Source: Candidatus Aminicenantota bacterium (lineage in GTDB: Bacteria > Acidobacteriota > Aminicenantia > UBA2199). Taken from it: 33,664 bases of DNA. Below, in pieces: positions 7,902 to 17,300 of the stretch (its first letter is position 1; each line of letters opens with the position of its first letter). The DNA lies in NCBI GenBank assembly GCA_022865785.1, contig JALHTJ010000193.1, positions 1 through 33,664 on the forward strand, written 5' to 3'. A model generated the notes under the pieces. That model did no database searches. It was not told the DNA's origin and saw only the letters and a program-made list of their open reading frames with translations. A program made the translations under genes and the position numbers.

Positions 7902-10900
7902 TTAGTCTCCACTCATATACATGGATAGGATAACTTCCCGCTTACCAGAAATCGCCGGATTCTGTTCAGAATAGTGCCCTTCAAGTAATTTCTCCGGAAT
8001 ATTGGTTTGCAAAATTGCCAGCACCTTGAAGGGATTGATAATTTCATTTTTTAAATCATTTAGGCTTTTCAATGTTTGTTTGGTTGTTTGCTTGGGCAAG
8101 CCGCCCTCTTCAAGTTGCTTCAAAACTTTTTTCAGATAAATTTCCTGATCATCAGTCAGCTTTTGAGTATTCTTCAAGGTTGCCTTCAAAATTTGCATAA
8201 TGAGGGTTGCACTATCGCGTCCACCTCGTTGCTTTTGTTGCGGTAATTCTTCACTAGTCGCAAAAATGAACGCCTTTTTGTTTTTGTCCAACAAGTCGTA
8301 ATATCCTTCGGGGATTTTTGTTTTTGCTTCGTTGGGAAGACTCTCCAGCAATTTCGCCGCTGAGATGAAGTCAAGCTCTTTTGCTTCTGGAGGGTTGGCT
8401 GCCAAATAAAATTTCTGTAGCTTTCCGCGCCGGAAATAGGTGAGAAGTGAATTTTTTTCTTTGAGCTGCTGCTTTGCTGTGCGCGCTTTTCTAGCCAAAC
8501 GCTTTACCTTTTCAAACAAATCGGGATTTTGATCGCGGATTTCTTTGATCACGTTTAAATACTTAAGTGGGCTTTCTCCTGCATCCTCCTCACCTTCCAA
8601 TGTTTTTTTGGAAAGCAAACGGTTAAAAAGTTCATGGGATCCAATAGGCTCCCCCTCGGTTAACAGCTCAGCATCGCCGCCCAGCAGAGTGAGGAAGGCG
8701 TTGATTTTGGCTTCAGCTGCTTCTTTAAGCTTGATTTGGTCGTTGGCTTGCCGAGTAGGGAAAAAATTATATGTAAAAATCTTATCAAAAACCGTATCTA
8801 CCCGGTTAATGCGTCCGACCCGTTGCATCATACGAGTTGGGTTCCAGGGAATATCATAGTTGATTACCGTGTTGGCCCGGTGCAGGTTTACGCCTTCGGC
8901 TAGCACTTCGGTGGATACCAGTATTCGGTACTCGTTCTTGGGATGCCGGGCCCTGGCGTCAAAGTTGGCAATGACTTTGTCTCGCGTAGCCACGCTTGAG
9001 CCACCGGTATAACACAATACAGTACCCGGAAATTTTTGCTGTAAATTAGTGAACAAGTAATTAGCTGTTTCCTTTGATTCAGTAAAAATAATCAGGTGAT
9101 TTTTTTGCAAACCCTTATCAATGGACAAATCATGCAAAAATTTGATAAGTTTGGGATCTCGTTCAATATGTATCCAAAGGTTTTTTATCTTCAGTAAAAT
9201 ATCACGATCAGCTTGCAGATGGAGCAGAAAGTTTTCACCGAATTCACTGCTATTATAGCGATTGGCTTTGCCTTCATCAATCAGATGTTGCACGGCTTCA
9301 TCATCATCGTTTTCCAACATTTCAAAGATTTTATTTGTAAATTTTTTACTTACATATACATTGCCATTGTTAAATTCTTTGATAAACATTTCGTAGGAAT
9401 ACAAAAACCGATCGATCGAATTCCTGAAAGCAAAGAAACTGCTTTCCAGGCGTTTAACCAAAAGGATTTTCATGAACCGTCCCATGTTTCGCTGCGATTG
9501 TTTTTCTAATGGATCAATTTCACCTTGAAAATAGAGCATCGGCATATAGCGGGCATATTTGAATTTTGTAGCAATCAGTTCAATGGTTTGATTGAATATG
9601 TCGTCTTCTTTTTCATTCAGTTCGTAAAAAAAGGGGACCGGTTTTTCTATGGTAGGAAATTTTAATCCTTGCTTGGTTATATCTTCGGAAAAATATTTTT
9701 CGATCTCGGTTCGGGTGCGGCGTACCATCAAATATTTCAAAACTTTTTCTCGAATTTCACCGGCGTTTTCCTTTACGGTGCGGATGTATTTAGCATTATC
9801 CTTCTGCCGGTCCAGTTTTTTAAGCTTCCCCTCCAGATAGCCAAAGAAACCTTCCAGATCAGGCAAGTTGGGAATTGTACTTTTTTTAGCCTTCTGAAAC
9901 AACTTGAGCAAGCTGAGAATATCCCGGGGCGAATTGTTGTATGGAGTTGCGGTTACCAACATTACCCTTTTACCACGGCAAATTTCTGCCAATTTTTCAT
10001 AAGTCATGGTTGTTTCAGTGCGAAAACGATGCGCTTCGTCGATGACAATATTGTCATATTTTTGAGTACCATGATCGACGAGGTAGTCGAGTTTGCCCAA
10101 AGATTCATAATCGGCCGAAACACGGAAATCGGAAAACACATTGGGCCAGGAACCAGGGTTGGCTTTATCCAGAAGCACTGGAGGAGCAATGACCAGCGTC
10201 CTACCGTCAAGTTGTCCGGCCAGCATAGCCGAAATATAAGTTTTACCCAAACCAACAACATCGGCAATAAAAACACCGCCAAATTCGAGTAAAATCTTTT
10301 TGGCGTTTAAAACCGCCTGCTTTTGGTAAGCGAGTTTCATAAATTCCACAGGTAGATATTTTGCGAAAACCTCGTCTGTTTGGCTGAGTTCATCTTTGAA
10401 ATATTCATAAAGAAATTTCAAATAAAGTTCATATGGGGTTATGTTTTGATTAAGCCAAGTTTTTTCATTTATTGTCTGAACAAACCTTGGACCAACATCA
10501 ACCGCATCTTTCCACAACTCGTTGAATTTTTGTCTGGCAAATTCGAAATCACCTCGATTCTTTAATTCCACATTAAATTCCAGATTGTCGATAAGTCCAG
10601 CCCTGCTAAAGTTGCTGGAGCCGGTGATTACCCGTCCGGTATCCATATTGCTTTCTTTGAAAGTCATAATGTAAAGCTTGGCGTGGATATTCCGAGTTGG
10701 ATAAGCGTAAATTTCCAATTTGCCATTATTTCGCCATTCAATGAATTTATTCACTCCCGTTTCAACATTTTTGTTATCTTCAGAATCAATCAGATCTTGT
10801 TCAACCAAACTGTCAACTTTTTCCTTGGTTTCGGCATGGGAAAATTCAATTGCGCGTTGCTCTGGTTTTTCGACTTGTTCAAGCAAATCAAAGGTTTGTT

Positions 10901-11099
10901 TGTTGGTGCCAATACCAATCAAAATGCGTATTTTCTCTGTATTTTCAAGAGCTTTGTATATGGCGTGAAAACCGCTAATATAAAAAAACCCAACCAGGCA
11001 ATCAAAATAGGAAGTGTTTTTAATTAATATTTCAAAACGTTTTTTTAAACTTTGATTGTTTTCATTGGTGATAAATGTTAAATCCGCATTTGCTGGCAT
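7902..11099 (-). CDS. PLD-family nuclease fused to SNF2-type helicase (restriction translocase)
   Basis: 1065 residues. The N-terminal domain (1-200) is a phospholipase-D-like nuclease with one HKD motif: NIHAKLYIM (H139, K141) then GSSNFS (160-165); such domains dimerise to form the active site. A superfamily-2 helicase follows: Walker A GLGKT (283-287), DEAH (354-357), TATP (383-386), and motifs V/VI in STEVLAEGVNL and MMQRVGRINR (around 735-775). The C-terminal about 250 residues are helical and charged and of unknown role. The combination suggests an ATP-driven DNA translocase that cuts. It precedes the methyltransferase by 2 nt, so the pair resembles a type ISP (LlaGI-like) enzyme divided over two polypeptides, with PLD replacing the PD-(D/E)xK nuclease. 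It differs from DISARM, where the PLD protein is separate and DUF1998 proteins are present. Confidence 0.87.
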   Translation of the reverse strand: MPANADLTFITNENNQSLKKRFEILIKNTSYFDCLVGFFYISGFHAIYKALENTEKIRILIGIGTNKQTFDLLEQVEKPEQRAIEFSHAETKEKVDSLVEQDLIDSEDNKNVETGVNKFIEWRNNGKLEIYAYPTRNIHAKLYIMTFKESNMDTGRVITGSSNFSRAGLIDNLEFNVELKNRGDFEFARQKFNELWKDAVDVGPRFVQTINEKTWLNQNITPYELYLKFLYEYFKDELSQTDEVFAKYLPVEFMKLAYQKQAVLNAKKILLEFGGVFIADVVGLGKTYISAMLAGQLDGRTLVIAPPVLLDKANPGSWPNVFSDFRVSADYESLGKLDYLVDHGTQKYDNIVIDEAHRFRTETTMTYEKLAEICRGKRVMLVTATPYNNSPRDILSLLKLFQKAKKSTIPNLPDLEGFFGYLEGKLKKLDRQKDNAKYIRTVKENAGEIREKVLKYLMVRRTRTEIEKYFSEDITKQGLKFPTIEKPVPFFYELNEKEDDIFNQTIELIATKFKYARYMPMLYFQGEIDPLEKQSQRNMGRFMKILLVKRLESSFFAFRNSIDRFLYSYEMFIKEFNNGNVYVSKKFTNKIFEMLENDDDEAVQHLIDEGKANRYNSSEFGENFLLHLQADRDILLKIKNLWIHIERDPKLIKFLHDLSIDKGLQKNHLIIFTESKETANYLFTNLQQKFPGTVLCYTGGSSVATRDKVIANFDARARHPKNEYRILVSTEVLAEGVNLHRANTVINYDIPWNPTRMMQRVGRINRVDTVFDKIFTYNFFPTRQANDQIKLKEAAEAKINAFLTLLGGDAELLTEGEPIGSHELFNRLLSKKTLEGEEDAGESPLKYLNVIKEIRDQNPDLFEKVKRLARKARTAKQQLKEKNSLLTYFRRGKLQKFYLAANPPEAKELDFISAAKLLESLPNEAKTKIPEGYYDLLDKNKKAFIFATSEELPQQKQRGGRDSATLIMQILKATLKNTQKLTDDQEIYLKKVLKQLEEGGLPKQTTKQTLKSLNDLKNEIINPFKVLAILQTNIPEKLLEGHYSEQNPAISGKREVILSMYMSGD

Positions 11100-11165
11100 T
11101 TCTGAGTCTCTCCCGCTTGATTAAGCTAAATAAATGCAAAATATTGTTTTTCAATCGGTATTTTC

Positions 11166-11194
11166 TTAATATCATAAAGCAAATAAAAATTCAA
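11166..11194 (-). promoter_or_regulatory. Candidate promoter of the helicase/methyltransferase operon
   Basis: Minus-strand TTGAAT (11194-11189), a 17-nt spacer and TATTAA (11171-11166) lie about 70 nt upstream of the helicase ATG. Both hexamers match 4 of 6 consensus bases. A GGGAG ribosome site lies about 10 nt from the ATG. Confidence 0.3.
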
Positions 11195-11243
11195 TAAGGA
11201 AGGGCAGTGACAGTGCTTGCAATTTTGCCCTCTTCATGCCTTT

Positions 11244-11395
11244 TTATAAACCGAACTCTCCAGTTTCAATCACTCGCTTTTGATCAGGGACCAAAATTCG
11301 TTGGCCAGGCCTTCCAGGACATAGGCATAGGGCAGCCAGCCGTAGCCTTTCTCGCCCCATTCTGTTCCCCAGTCCCCCCCCGCATTGAACCCAGA
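11244..11395 (-). pseudogene. 3' remnant of a C1A (papain-like) cysteine protease gene, copy 1
   Basis: Directly after the Fic stop codon the minus strand reads GGDWGTEWGEKGYGWLPYAY and continues to WSLIKSE before a stop. The WGxxWGxxGYGWLPY pattern matches the active-site Asn region and C-terminus of bacterial C1A peptidases (usual form NSWGxxWG). Compared with copy 2, a single base is lost inside the Trp codon of the SEW-IETGEFGL tail, which creates the premature stop; after the shift the tail IETGEFGL resumes up to TAA at 11246-11244. There is no protease N-terminus upstream because the Fic gene is there instead, so the fragment is dead. Confidence 0.6.
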
Positions 11396-12514
11396 CTACC
11401 TGAACAGCGCCAGGTAATCGCTGAGCGCGAACAAGCGGTTGCGGGAATGCCCGGTCACCTCTTTCAGGAATCCGAAGCGCTGGAAATCGGTGATCATCCT
11501 GGCGGCGGCGGCAAAGCCGAATTTCAAGTGATCGGCCGTCTGGGCGATCGACACCACGGGATGCGAAAAAAGAAAAAGCAGGAATTGCTCCGCCATTTTC
11601 GATTTTCTGCCCATGGTCATGATTTTCTCCTCATAGGCTTTGCGCAGCTTGACGATGGCGGCCAGGGTCTCCTTGCCGCTCCTGGCCGTGGCCGCAACCC
11701 CGGTCAGGAAGAATTTTATCCACTGGTCCAGGTCATTGGCACTGCGAACCACGCTGAGCGAATCGTAATAGGATCCCTTGTTCCTTTCGAAAAAATCGGA
11801 CAGGTACAGCGTCGGCTTCTGCAGGAATTTCAGGTCGACCAGCTGCAAGGTGATCAGCAGCCTGCCAATGCGGCCATTGCCGTCCAGGAACGGATGGATG
11901 GTTTCAAACTGGTAGTGACTGATGGCGATCTTGATCAGTTCGGGAACGACCAGTTCCCGGTTGTGCCAGTATTTTTCCAGGTCGGTTAGCAGGTTCGGCA
12001 GGTCATCATGGTGCGGCGGGATGAAGAACGCATCCTTGAGGCTCGAGCCGCCGATCCAATTTTGACTGCGCCTGACATCACCGGGAAGCTTGTGCTCTCC
12101 CCGCACACCCGCCAGCAGTTTTTTATGGGTTTCCTTCAGTAGCCGCATGGATAAAGGCAAATGATCGAGCTCCTGAATGGCGAAATTCATGGCCCGGATA
12201 TAATTCTGCACTTCCTCCCAGTCATCTTTTTTTTCAGGGCTTATTTCGCTTTCCGGGAGGACCACGTCATTGATATCCGTTCGGGTCCCTTCCAGGCGAC
12301 TCGATGTCGTAGCCTCTTTGGCGACATGCATTTTTATGAAAAACTCCACGTCCGGGACCAACGTGGAATAGGCATTCAGTTCACCCAAATATCTCATTGT
12401 CTCTTCGAGCTGCATGACAATATGTTTGTCTTTCCATTCATAGATCTGGTTGATCAGCGACGGCATAAAGCTCTTGTATTCATATTGTTGCTTGTAACTT
12501 CCCGCCTTGAACAT
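11396..12514 (-). CDS. Fic family protein AMP-transferase (class II) with C-terminal winged-helix region
   Basis: 372 residues. The Fic core has the full active motif [12 protein letters not shown] (207-218), so transfer of AMP from ATP to a hydroxyl of a target protein is expected. An inhibitory helix motif S-x3-E-G (S71-E75-G76 in TSSRLEGT) precedes the core, which places it in class II, self-inhibited from the N-terminal side. The segment about 310-372 ([20 protein letters not shown] and what follows) looks like a winged helix-turn-helix, common in this subgroup and compatible with DNA binding. The ATG has GAGG 6 nt upstream. It is a single gene with its own promoter and lies between two remnants of one protease gene, so it may have arrived with or within a duplication. 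The target is unknown. Confidence 0.9.
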   Translation of the reverse strand: MFKAGSYKQQYEYKSFMPSLINQIYEWKDKHIVMQLEETMRYLGELNAYSTLVPDVEFFIKMHVAKEATTSSRLEGTRTDINDVVLPESEISPEKKDDWEEVQNYIRAMNFAIQELDHLPLSMRLLKETHKKLLAGVRGEHKLPGDVRRSQNWIGGSSLKDAFFIPPHHDDLPNLLTDLEKYWHNRELVVPELIKIAISHYQFETIHPFLDGNGRIGRLLITLQLVDLKFLQKPTLYLSDFFERNKGSYYDSLSVVRSANDLDQWIKFFLTGVAATARSGKETLAAIVKLRKAYEEKIMTMGRKSKMAEQFLLFLFSHPVVSIAQTADHLKFGFAAAARMITDFQRFGFLKEVTGHSRNRLFALSDYLALFR

Positions 12515-12556
12515 AATTTACCTCACCATTCTCCTAAACTAATAATACACCTATTG

Positions 12557-12585
12557 TAATTATCATTTAATCAAGGTAATGTCAA
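12557..12585 (-). promoter_or_regulatory. Promoter of the Fic gene with overlapping inverted repeat
   Basis: Minus-strand TTGACA (12585-12580), 17 nt, TAATTA (12562-12557). A perfect 9-bp inverted repeat, aattatcat at 12558-12566 and atgataatt at 12587-12595, covers the -10 and lies just upstream of the -35. That is a natural place for an operator, possibly bound by the Fic protein's own winged-helix region. Confidence 0.5.
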
Positions 12586-12630
12586 TATGATAATTTTTAT
12601 TTTCATTTAAAGCCACTATAAAGCGGAAAT

Positions 12631-12657
12631 TAGGAAAAATAGGAAAAATAGGAAAAA
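12631..12657. repeat. Three tandem copies of a 9-mer
   Basis: TAGGAAAAA is repeated exactly three times upstream of the Fic promoter. It is short, A-rich and probably a slippage product; no function is implied. Confidence 0.7.
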
Positions 12658-12702
12658 TATTGGTGCCTGGTCTTTCATTATTACTTTTTCTATTTGACTT
12701 GT

Positions 12703-12808
12703 TTACAACCCGAACTCGCCAGTTTCGATCCACTCACTCTTGATCAGTGACCACCATTCATCTGCCAGGCCTGCCAAGAGATATTCGTTTGGCAGCCAGC
12801 CATAGCCT
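12703..12808 (-). pseudogene. 3' remnant of a C1A cysteine protease gene, copy 2
   Basis: The minus strand reads GYGWLPNEYLLAGLADEWW, then SLIKSEWIETGEFGL and TAA. About 100 bp are close to 80 percent identical to 11250-11351, in the same orientation, with one single-base indel. A stop codon lies immediately before GYGW, so only the last about 34 codons remain. With copy 1 it brackets the Fic gene as a direct repeat. Confidence 0.55.
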
Positions 12809-12903
12809 TACATCTCCGTGTTTTTTTTATAATATATTTTTCATTATTGTATATCCACAAAAAAATTCAACCTTTTCAAAAGGCCTGAGATTATTTTAAC
12901 AAA

Positions 12904-12932
12904 TTGACAATTTCCCCTTTCGCGCTTACAAT
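12904..12932 (+). promoter_or_regulatory. Strong sigma70-type promoter of the TPR gene
   Basis: TTGACA (12904-12909), 17-nt spacer, TACAAT (12927-12932): a near-consensus promoter. Transcription would start near 12940, about 23 nt before the ATG at 12963, leaving just enough leader for the GGAGG ribosome site. Confidence 0.7.
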
Positions 12933-12962
12933 CCTTACAAAAAATGAAGCCTGGAGGCTAAA

Positions 12963-13775
12963 ATGACAGCTGATCATGACGATAAAAGTGGGAAAACGGA
13001 ATCCGCGGCAGGGAAAGAAATGGCCAATAGATGCGAACAGTGCGGAGAGGAACTGGCAGCCAAATACAACTTCTGCCCACTGTGCGGTAAACCCATAAAA
13101 AACAGCAATAGCGTTTCTTACTGGGTATATCAGTTGAACCTGCTGCAAGCCAAGGGCAAGATCAAGAAAGCTATCGAGGCAGCCAAGAACCTGCTGCAGG
13201 TGGACCAGCAGAATCCCTACATTCACAGTATCCTGGGTGAACTATATTACCAGGCCGGGGCCATAAACGAGTCCATCGCCAGCTACAGGAAAGCCATCGA
13301 AACCAATCCCGGCCAGGCAAAGGATCATTACAACCTGGGCATCAGTTATTACCGGAGCGGCCGGATCAGCGACGCGGTCAGCAGCTTTGAAAAGTGCCTT
13401 GATCTCGACTCCGGATTCATCGGCGCTTACTACTGGCTGGGCATTGCCTACTACCACCAGGGGAGTCAGCAGAAAGCCATCGCGGCTTTCACGAAATTGT
13501 TGGAAATGAATCCGGACTCGGTCATTGCCAACTATCACCTGGGTATCAATCTGAATGCCATCGGCCAGCACGAAAAAGCCATTCCCCACTTCCTGAAGGT
13601 CATTGAAGCCAGCCACGAAGACAAGGCCGCCCTGTACCATCTCGGCATGTCCTATTACAATCTGCGCAGGATCAACGATGCGGTGGAAACGCTGCGCAAG
13701 TCCATCGAAGCCAACCCCGACGATAAACGTTCCCGGGATGTGCTCGAAAGTATAATCAGCGTACCGGAGATTTGA
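12963..13775 (+). CDS. Zinc-ribbon and tetratricopeptide-repeat protein
   Basis: 270 residues. A short N-terminal linker is followed by a zinc ribbon with CEQC (C24, C27) and CPLC (C38, C41). Six consecutive 34-residue TPR units (about 51-265) then show the usual W/Y-x2-LG-x2-Y and A-x3-F/Y patterns (for example YNLGISYYRSG, YWLGIAYYHQG). No signal peptide or membrane helix is seen, so it is a cytoplasmic scaffold that probably binds other proteins; the partner cannot be read from sequence. GGAGG lies 5 nt from the ATG. It is transcribed alone and convergent to the mutase operon. Confidence 0.88.
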   Translation: MTADHDDKSGKTESAAGKEMANRCEQCGEELAAKYNFCPLCGKPIKNSNSVSYWVYQLNLLQAKGKIKKAIEAAKNLLQVDQQNPYIHSILGELYYQAGAINESIASYRKAIETNPGQAKDHYNLGISYYRSGRISDAVSSFEKCLDLDSGFIGAYYWLGIAYYHQGSQQKAIAAFTKLLEMNPDSVIANYHLGINLNAIGQHEKAIPHFLKVIEASHEDKAALYHLGMSYYNLRRINDAVETLRKSIEANPDDKRSRDVLESIISVPEI

Positions 13776-13845
13776 CCTGCATGGCTGGGTTTAGCGCAGG
13801 AACGTCCGCAAGAAAACCTGCGGCCGGTTGCTTTTGAAAAAGGGT

Positions 13846-14367
13846 TTAGGCGCCGAGGCGGAAGCGCCAGATACAATAATGATCGGGCCGGGTAATATTC
13901 GGCGGACAACTGACAACTTCGGTGTGAAAATCGGCATCGATTGCGCTGGCAAAGAGGCCATACTCCACCAGTCCCACCGGTTGGCAGGGAAAATCGGCCA
14001 GTTTTTTACGTCGTCTCGCCTGCTGCACCCGACAGGTTTTGACCCTGTATTCAAGGGTATTTTCGTCAATGAGAACCATTTCGTCCTCATTCAATGAGGC
14101 ATAGAGGCGAAAAGCCAGGGCTTTTTTCAAGCCTGAAAGACCCGAGTTTTTTCCTAATTGCAGAAACTCGATCAGACGTGCGGCTTCAATGACGGTGAAT
14201 TTTCGCCACGACTCGATATCGATTTCGATGCTCTTGGCCAAACCGTATTTTTCCTCAATAGAAAGGAACCATGAACCGTCATGAGCAAGCCAGTTTTTGG
14301 CATATACTTGCGTCAGTTGCAGCAATTCTTCCCTGGACAGTTCGCCGATCCGGTCTGCTTTTATCAT
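13846..14367 (-). CDS. DUF6125-like protein (conserved Cys/His, acyl-CoA operon partner)
   Basis: 173 residues with no membrane segment. The pattern LSREELLQL, KNWLAHDGSWFLSIEEKYG and KALAFRLYASLNEDE agrees with my memory of DUF6125 proteins, often found beside acyl-CoA genes. Four Cys (112, 128, 154, 165) and two His (148, 163) sit in the C-terminal third, in CRVQ, FPCQPVG, SCPP and HYCIW. The spacing suggests a metal site or a fold like ATC hydrolase-type proteins (inference). It is the last gene of the dehydrogenase-IcmF operon: its GGGAGGTG ribosome site overlaps the IcmF stop, and the ATG is 11 nt after IcmF. A role with the mutase, such as repair or cofactor handling, is possible but unproven. 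Confidence 0.65.
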   Translation of the reverse strand: MIKADRIGELSREELLQLTQVYAKNWLAHDGSWFLSIEEKYGLAKSIEIDIESWRKFTVIEAARLIEFLQLGKNSGLSGLKKALAFRLYASLNEDEMVLIDENTLEYRVKTCRVQQARRRKKLADFPCQPVGLVEYGLFASAIDADFHTEVVSCPPNITRPDHYCIWRFRLGA

Positions 14368-14378
14368 CTTTCACCTCC

Positions 14379-17300
14379 CTAAATTCCACGACGGTACTGG
14401 CCGCCAACCTCATAGAGCACCTTGGTAATCTGACCAAGAGAAGCATATTGCACCGTATCGAGCAGCTCGGCAAAAATATTCCCGCTGCCGAGAGCCACTT
14501 CGCGCAGCTTTTCCAGGGCCCGTTGTGCCTGCTCCCGGTTTTTTTCCTGGAAACATTGCAGTTCACTTAGTATCCGCTCCTTCTCCTCTTTCGAGCTGCG
14601 GGTGATACTCATCTTTTCATAGGGATTTTCCTGTTTTTCATTGACAAATTTGTTGACGCCGATGATAGGGTAGGCGCCAGACTGTTTCAGTTCTTCATAA
14701 TACAATGATTCTTCCTGAATTTTCGACCGTTGATATTGCGTTTCCATTGCTCCCAGCACGCCTCCGCGCGATGACAGGCGATTGAACTCAGTGAGGACGG
14801 CTTCTTGAACGAGATCGGTCAATTCTTCAATGATAAACGCTCCTTGCATAGGGTTCTCATTTTTCAGCGGCCCGAATTCATTGGACAGGATCATCTGAAT
14901 GGCCATCGAACGCCGGACTGACTCTTCGGTCGGGGTAGTGATGGCTTCATCATAGGAATTGGTGTGCAGCGAATTGCAATTATCATTGAAAGCCAGCAGG
15001 GCTTGCAGGGTGGTGCGGATATCGTTGAAATCGATTTCCTGTGCGTGCAAGGAACGACCGGAGGTCTGAATATGGTATTTTAGCTTCTGGCTTCTTTCAT
15101 TGCCGTGATAAATGTCCCGTATGGCAATGGCCCAAATCTTCCTGGCCACCCGGCCGATAACCGAATACTCCATTTCCATGCCATTGCTGAAGAAGAAGGA
15201 AAGATTGGGAGCGAATTCATCGATTTTCAAGCCGCAGTTGAGAAAATACTCGACATAAGTAAAGCCATTGGCCAGCGTGAAGGCAAGCTGGGTAATCGGA
15301 TTGGCCCCGGCTTCGGCGATATGATAACCACTGATACTTAAAGAGTAATAATTTTCGATCCTGTTCTCTGACAGATATTTTTGCACGTCGCCGATCAGCT
15401 TCATGGCAAAATCGATGGAAAAAATACAGGTGTTCTGTCCCTGATCCTCCTTCAGAATATCAGCCTGGATGGTGCCACGCAAGCGCCTGAAGGTGGCCAC
15501 TTTCAGATCTGCTTTTGCCGCTGCAGTAGCATCCGGGCCCAATTTCTCCAATTCCCGCTGGTAGGCAACCATGAAATACATGGCCACCATGATCGGCGCC
15601 GGAGCGTTGATCGTCATCGAGACCGATGTGAGTGGATCGACCAGGTCGAAGCCGGCAAACAGCTCAGCCATGTTCTCGATGGTACAGATACTGACGCCAC
15701 TCTCCCCGATCTTGCCATAGATGTCAGGTTCTAAAGCTGGATCTTCGCCATAGAGGGTAATCCCATCAAAGGCCACCGACAATCGCTTCGCCGGCTCACT
15801 GGCGGTCAGATAGTGAAAGCGGCTATTGGTGCGTCGGGCACTGCCCTCGCCGGCAAACTGGCGCTTGGGATCTTCGCTGATGCGGCGAAAAGGAAAGACA
15901 CCGGCGGTGAATGGGAAATAGCCGGGCAGGTTCTCCTTGAAGAAAAACAGCAAGCGGTCATGCCAGTGACCATAGCCGGGCAGGGCCACTTTTGGAATCT
16001 TCAGGCCGGAGATCGTCTGGCAGAAAAGTTCGACAGTCATCTCTTTCTTTTGAATCTTATAGGTCAGGATATCCTGGCTATAACTTGCCTTTAATTGCTC
16101 CCAGCGATCCATGATCTGCCTGGACTCGAGGCTCAATTGCGCATACAGCTCCTCATATTTTTGCTGCATTGCCAGCTTGGTCTCTTCCTCTGCGAACAGT
16201 TCCAAACTCTGTTTGATGCTGTCACAGCGACCGGCGATAAGTGCCTGCTCGCGGGCTTGAAGATGATACTTCTTAATTGCCGCAGCAATATCCGCCATAT
16301 AATGGGTGCGGTTCTTGGCAATGGTACCGAAATCGAATTTGCGCTCTGTTGGCAGCAGCGCCAGCAGATTTTCCTTGACTGCGATTTTGTGATTGCTTTT
16401 TTTAATCACCAGTTGCAGCAGTTCTCTGAACAGTTTATTCAAGCCATGGTTATTGAATTGGTTGCTGCTGGTGCCAAAAACCGGAATATTGAGTTCGAAC
16501 AGTGATTGCGTTGGGGACAACTTGATATCATGGTTGTGCAGGTAATTGCGGGCGACCTCGCGAAACGCATCTTCTGAACCTGCTTTTTCGAATTTATTGA
16601 TGACGATGTACTCGGCCGCTTCCAGCATGTCGATTTTATCGAGTTGTGAAGGTGCGCCGAACTCTGAGGTCATCACATAAACCGAACAGTCGCAGAAATC
16701 GACTACGCGGCTGTCGCCCTGGCCGATACCACTGGTTTCGACGATGATAAGATCAAAGCCGCTGGCTTTGAGAACCGCGATGACATCAGGCAGCGCCAGA
16801 GTGATTTCCGACCTGCTTTCACGGGTGGCAAAACTCCGATAATAAACCCGGGGATCATTGATATTATTGAAGCGAATGCGGTCACCGAGCAGGGCGCCGC
16901 CGGAAACCCTTCTGGTTGGATCAATGGTCAGCACCCCGATATGGAAGGCGCTGGTAATTTTCAGGAAGCGGTTGATCAATTCATCGATCAATGAACTCTT
17001 GCCGCTGCCTCCGGTTCCGGTGACGCCCAGAACCAGAGATTTTTTCTGATCATGGGCGGCATATAATTTTTTGCAGGCTGCCGATACAGAACCAGTTTGC
17101 AGGTTGTTTTCAATGAAGGTGATCTGCTTGGCGATGTTCAGGTGGGCCGAGACATTCAAGCTGGCGACTTGATCTGCGCCGATGTTCTGCAGACCATTGT
17201 CCATGCTACTATCTTTTTTTCTGTTTATCCGGACGATAACGTCATCGATAATGCCGTTGATACCCATTTTTTGGCCATCGCTGGCATGATAGATTTTTTC

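Noticed and set aside
4408-11099. DISARM or BREX system
   Set aside because: A PLD domain, an SNF2 helicase and an Eco57I-type methyltransferase recall DISARM, but no DUF1998 proteins are present and the PLD is fused to the helicase. BREX is excluded because no BrxL, PglZ or BrxC homologue is encoded.
11207-11989. 260-residue reading frame on the plus strand
   Set aside because: It is antisense to the Fic gene, whose catalytic motif is intact, and shows no domain of its own.
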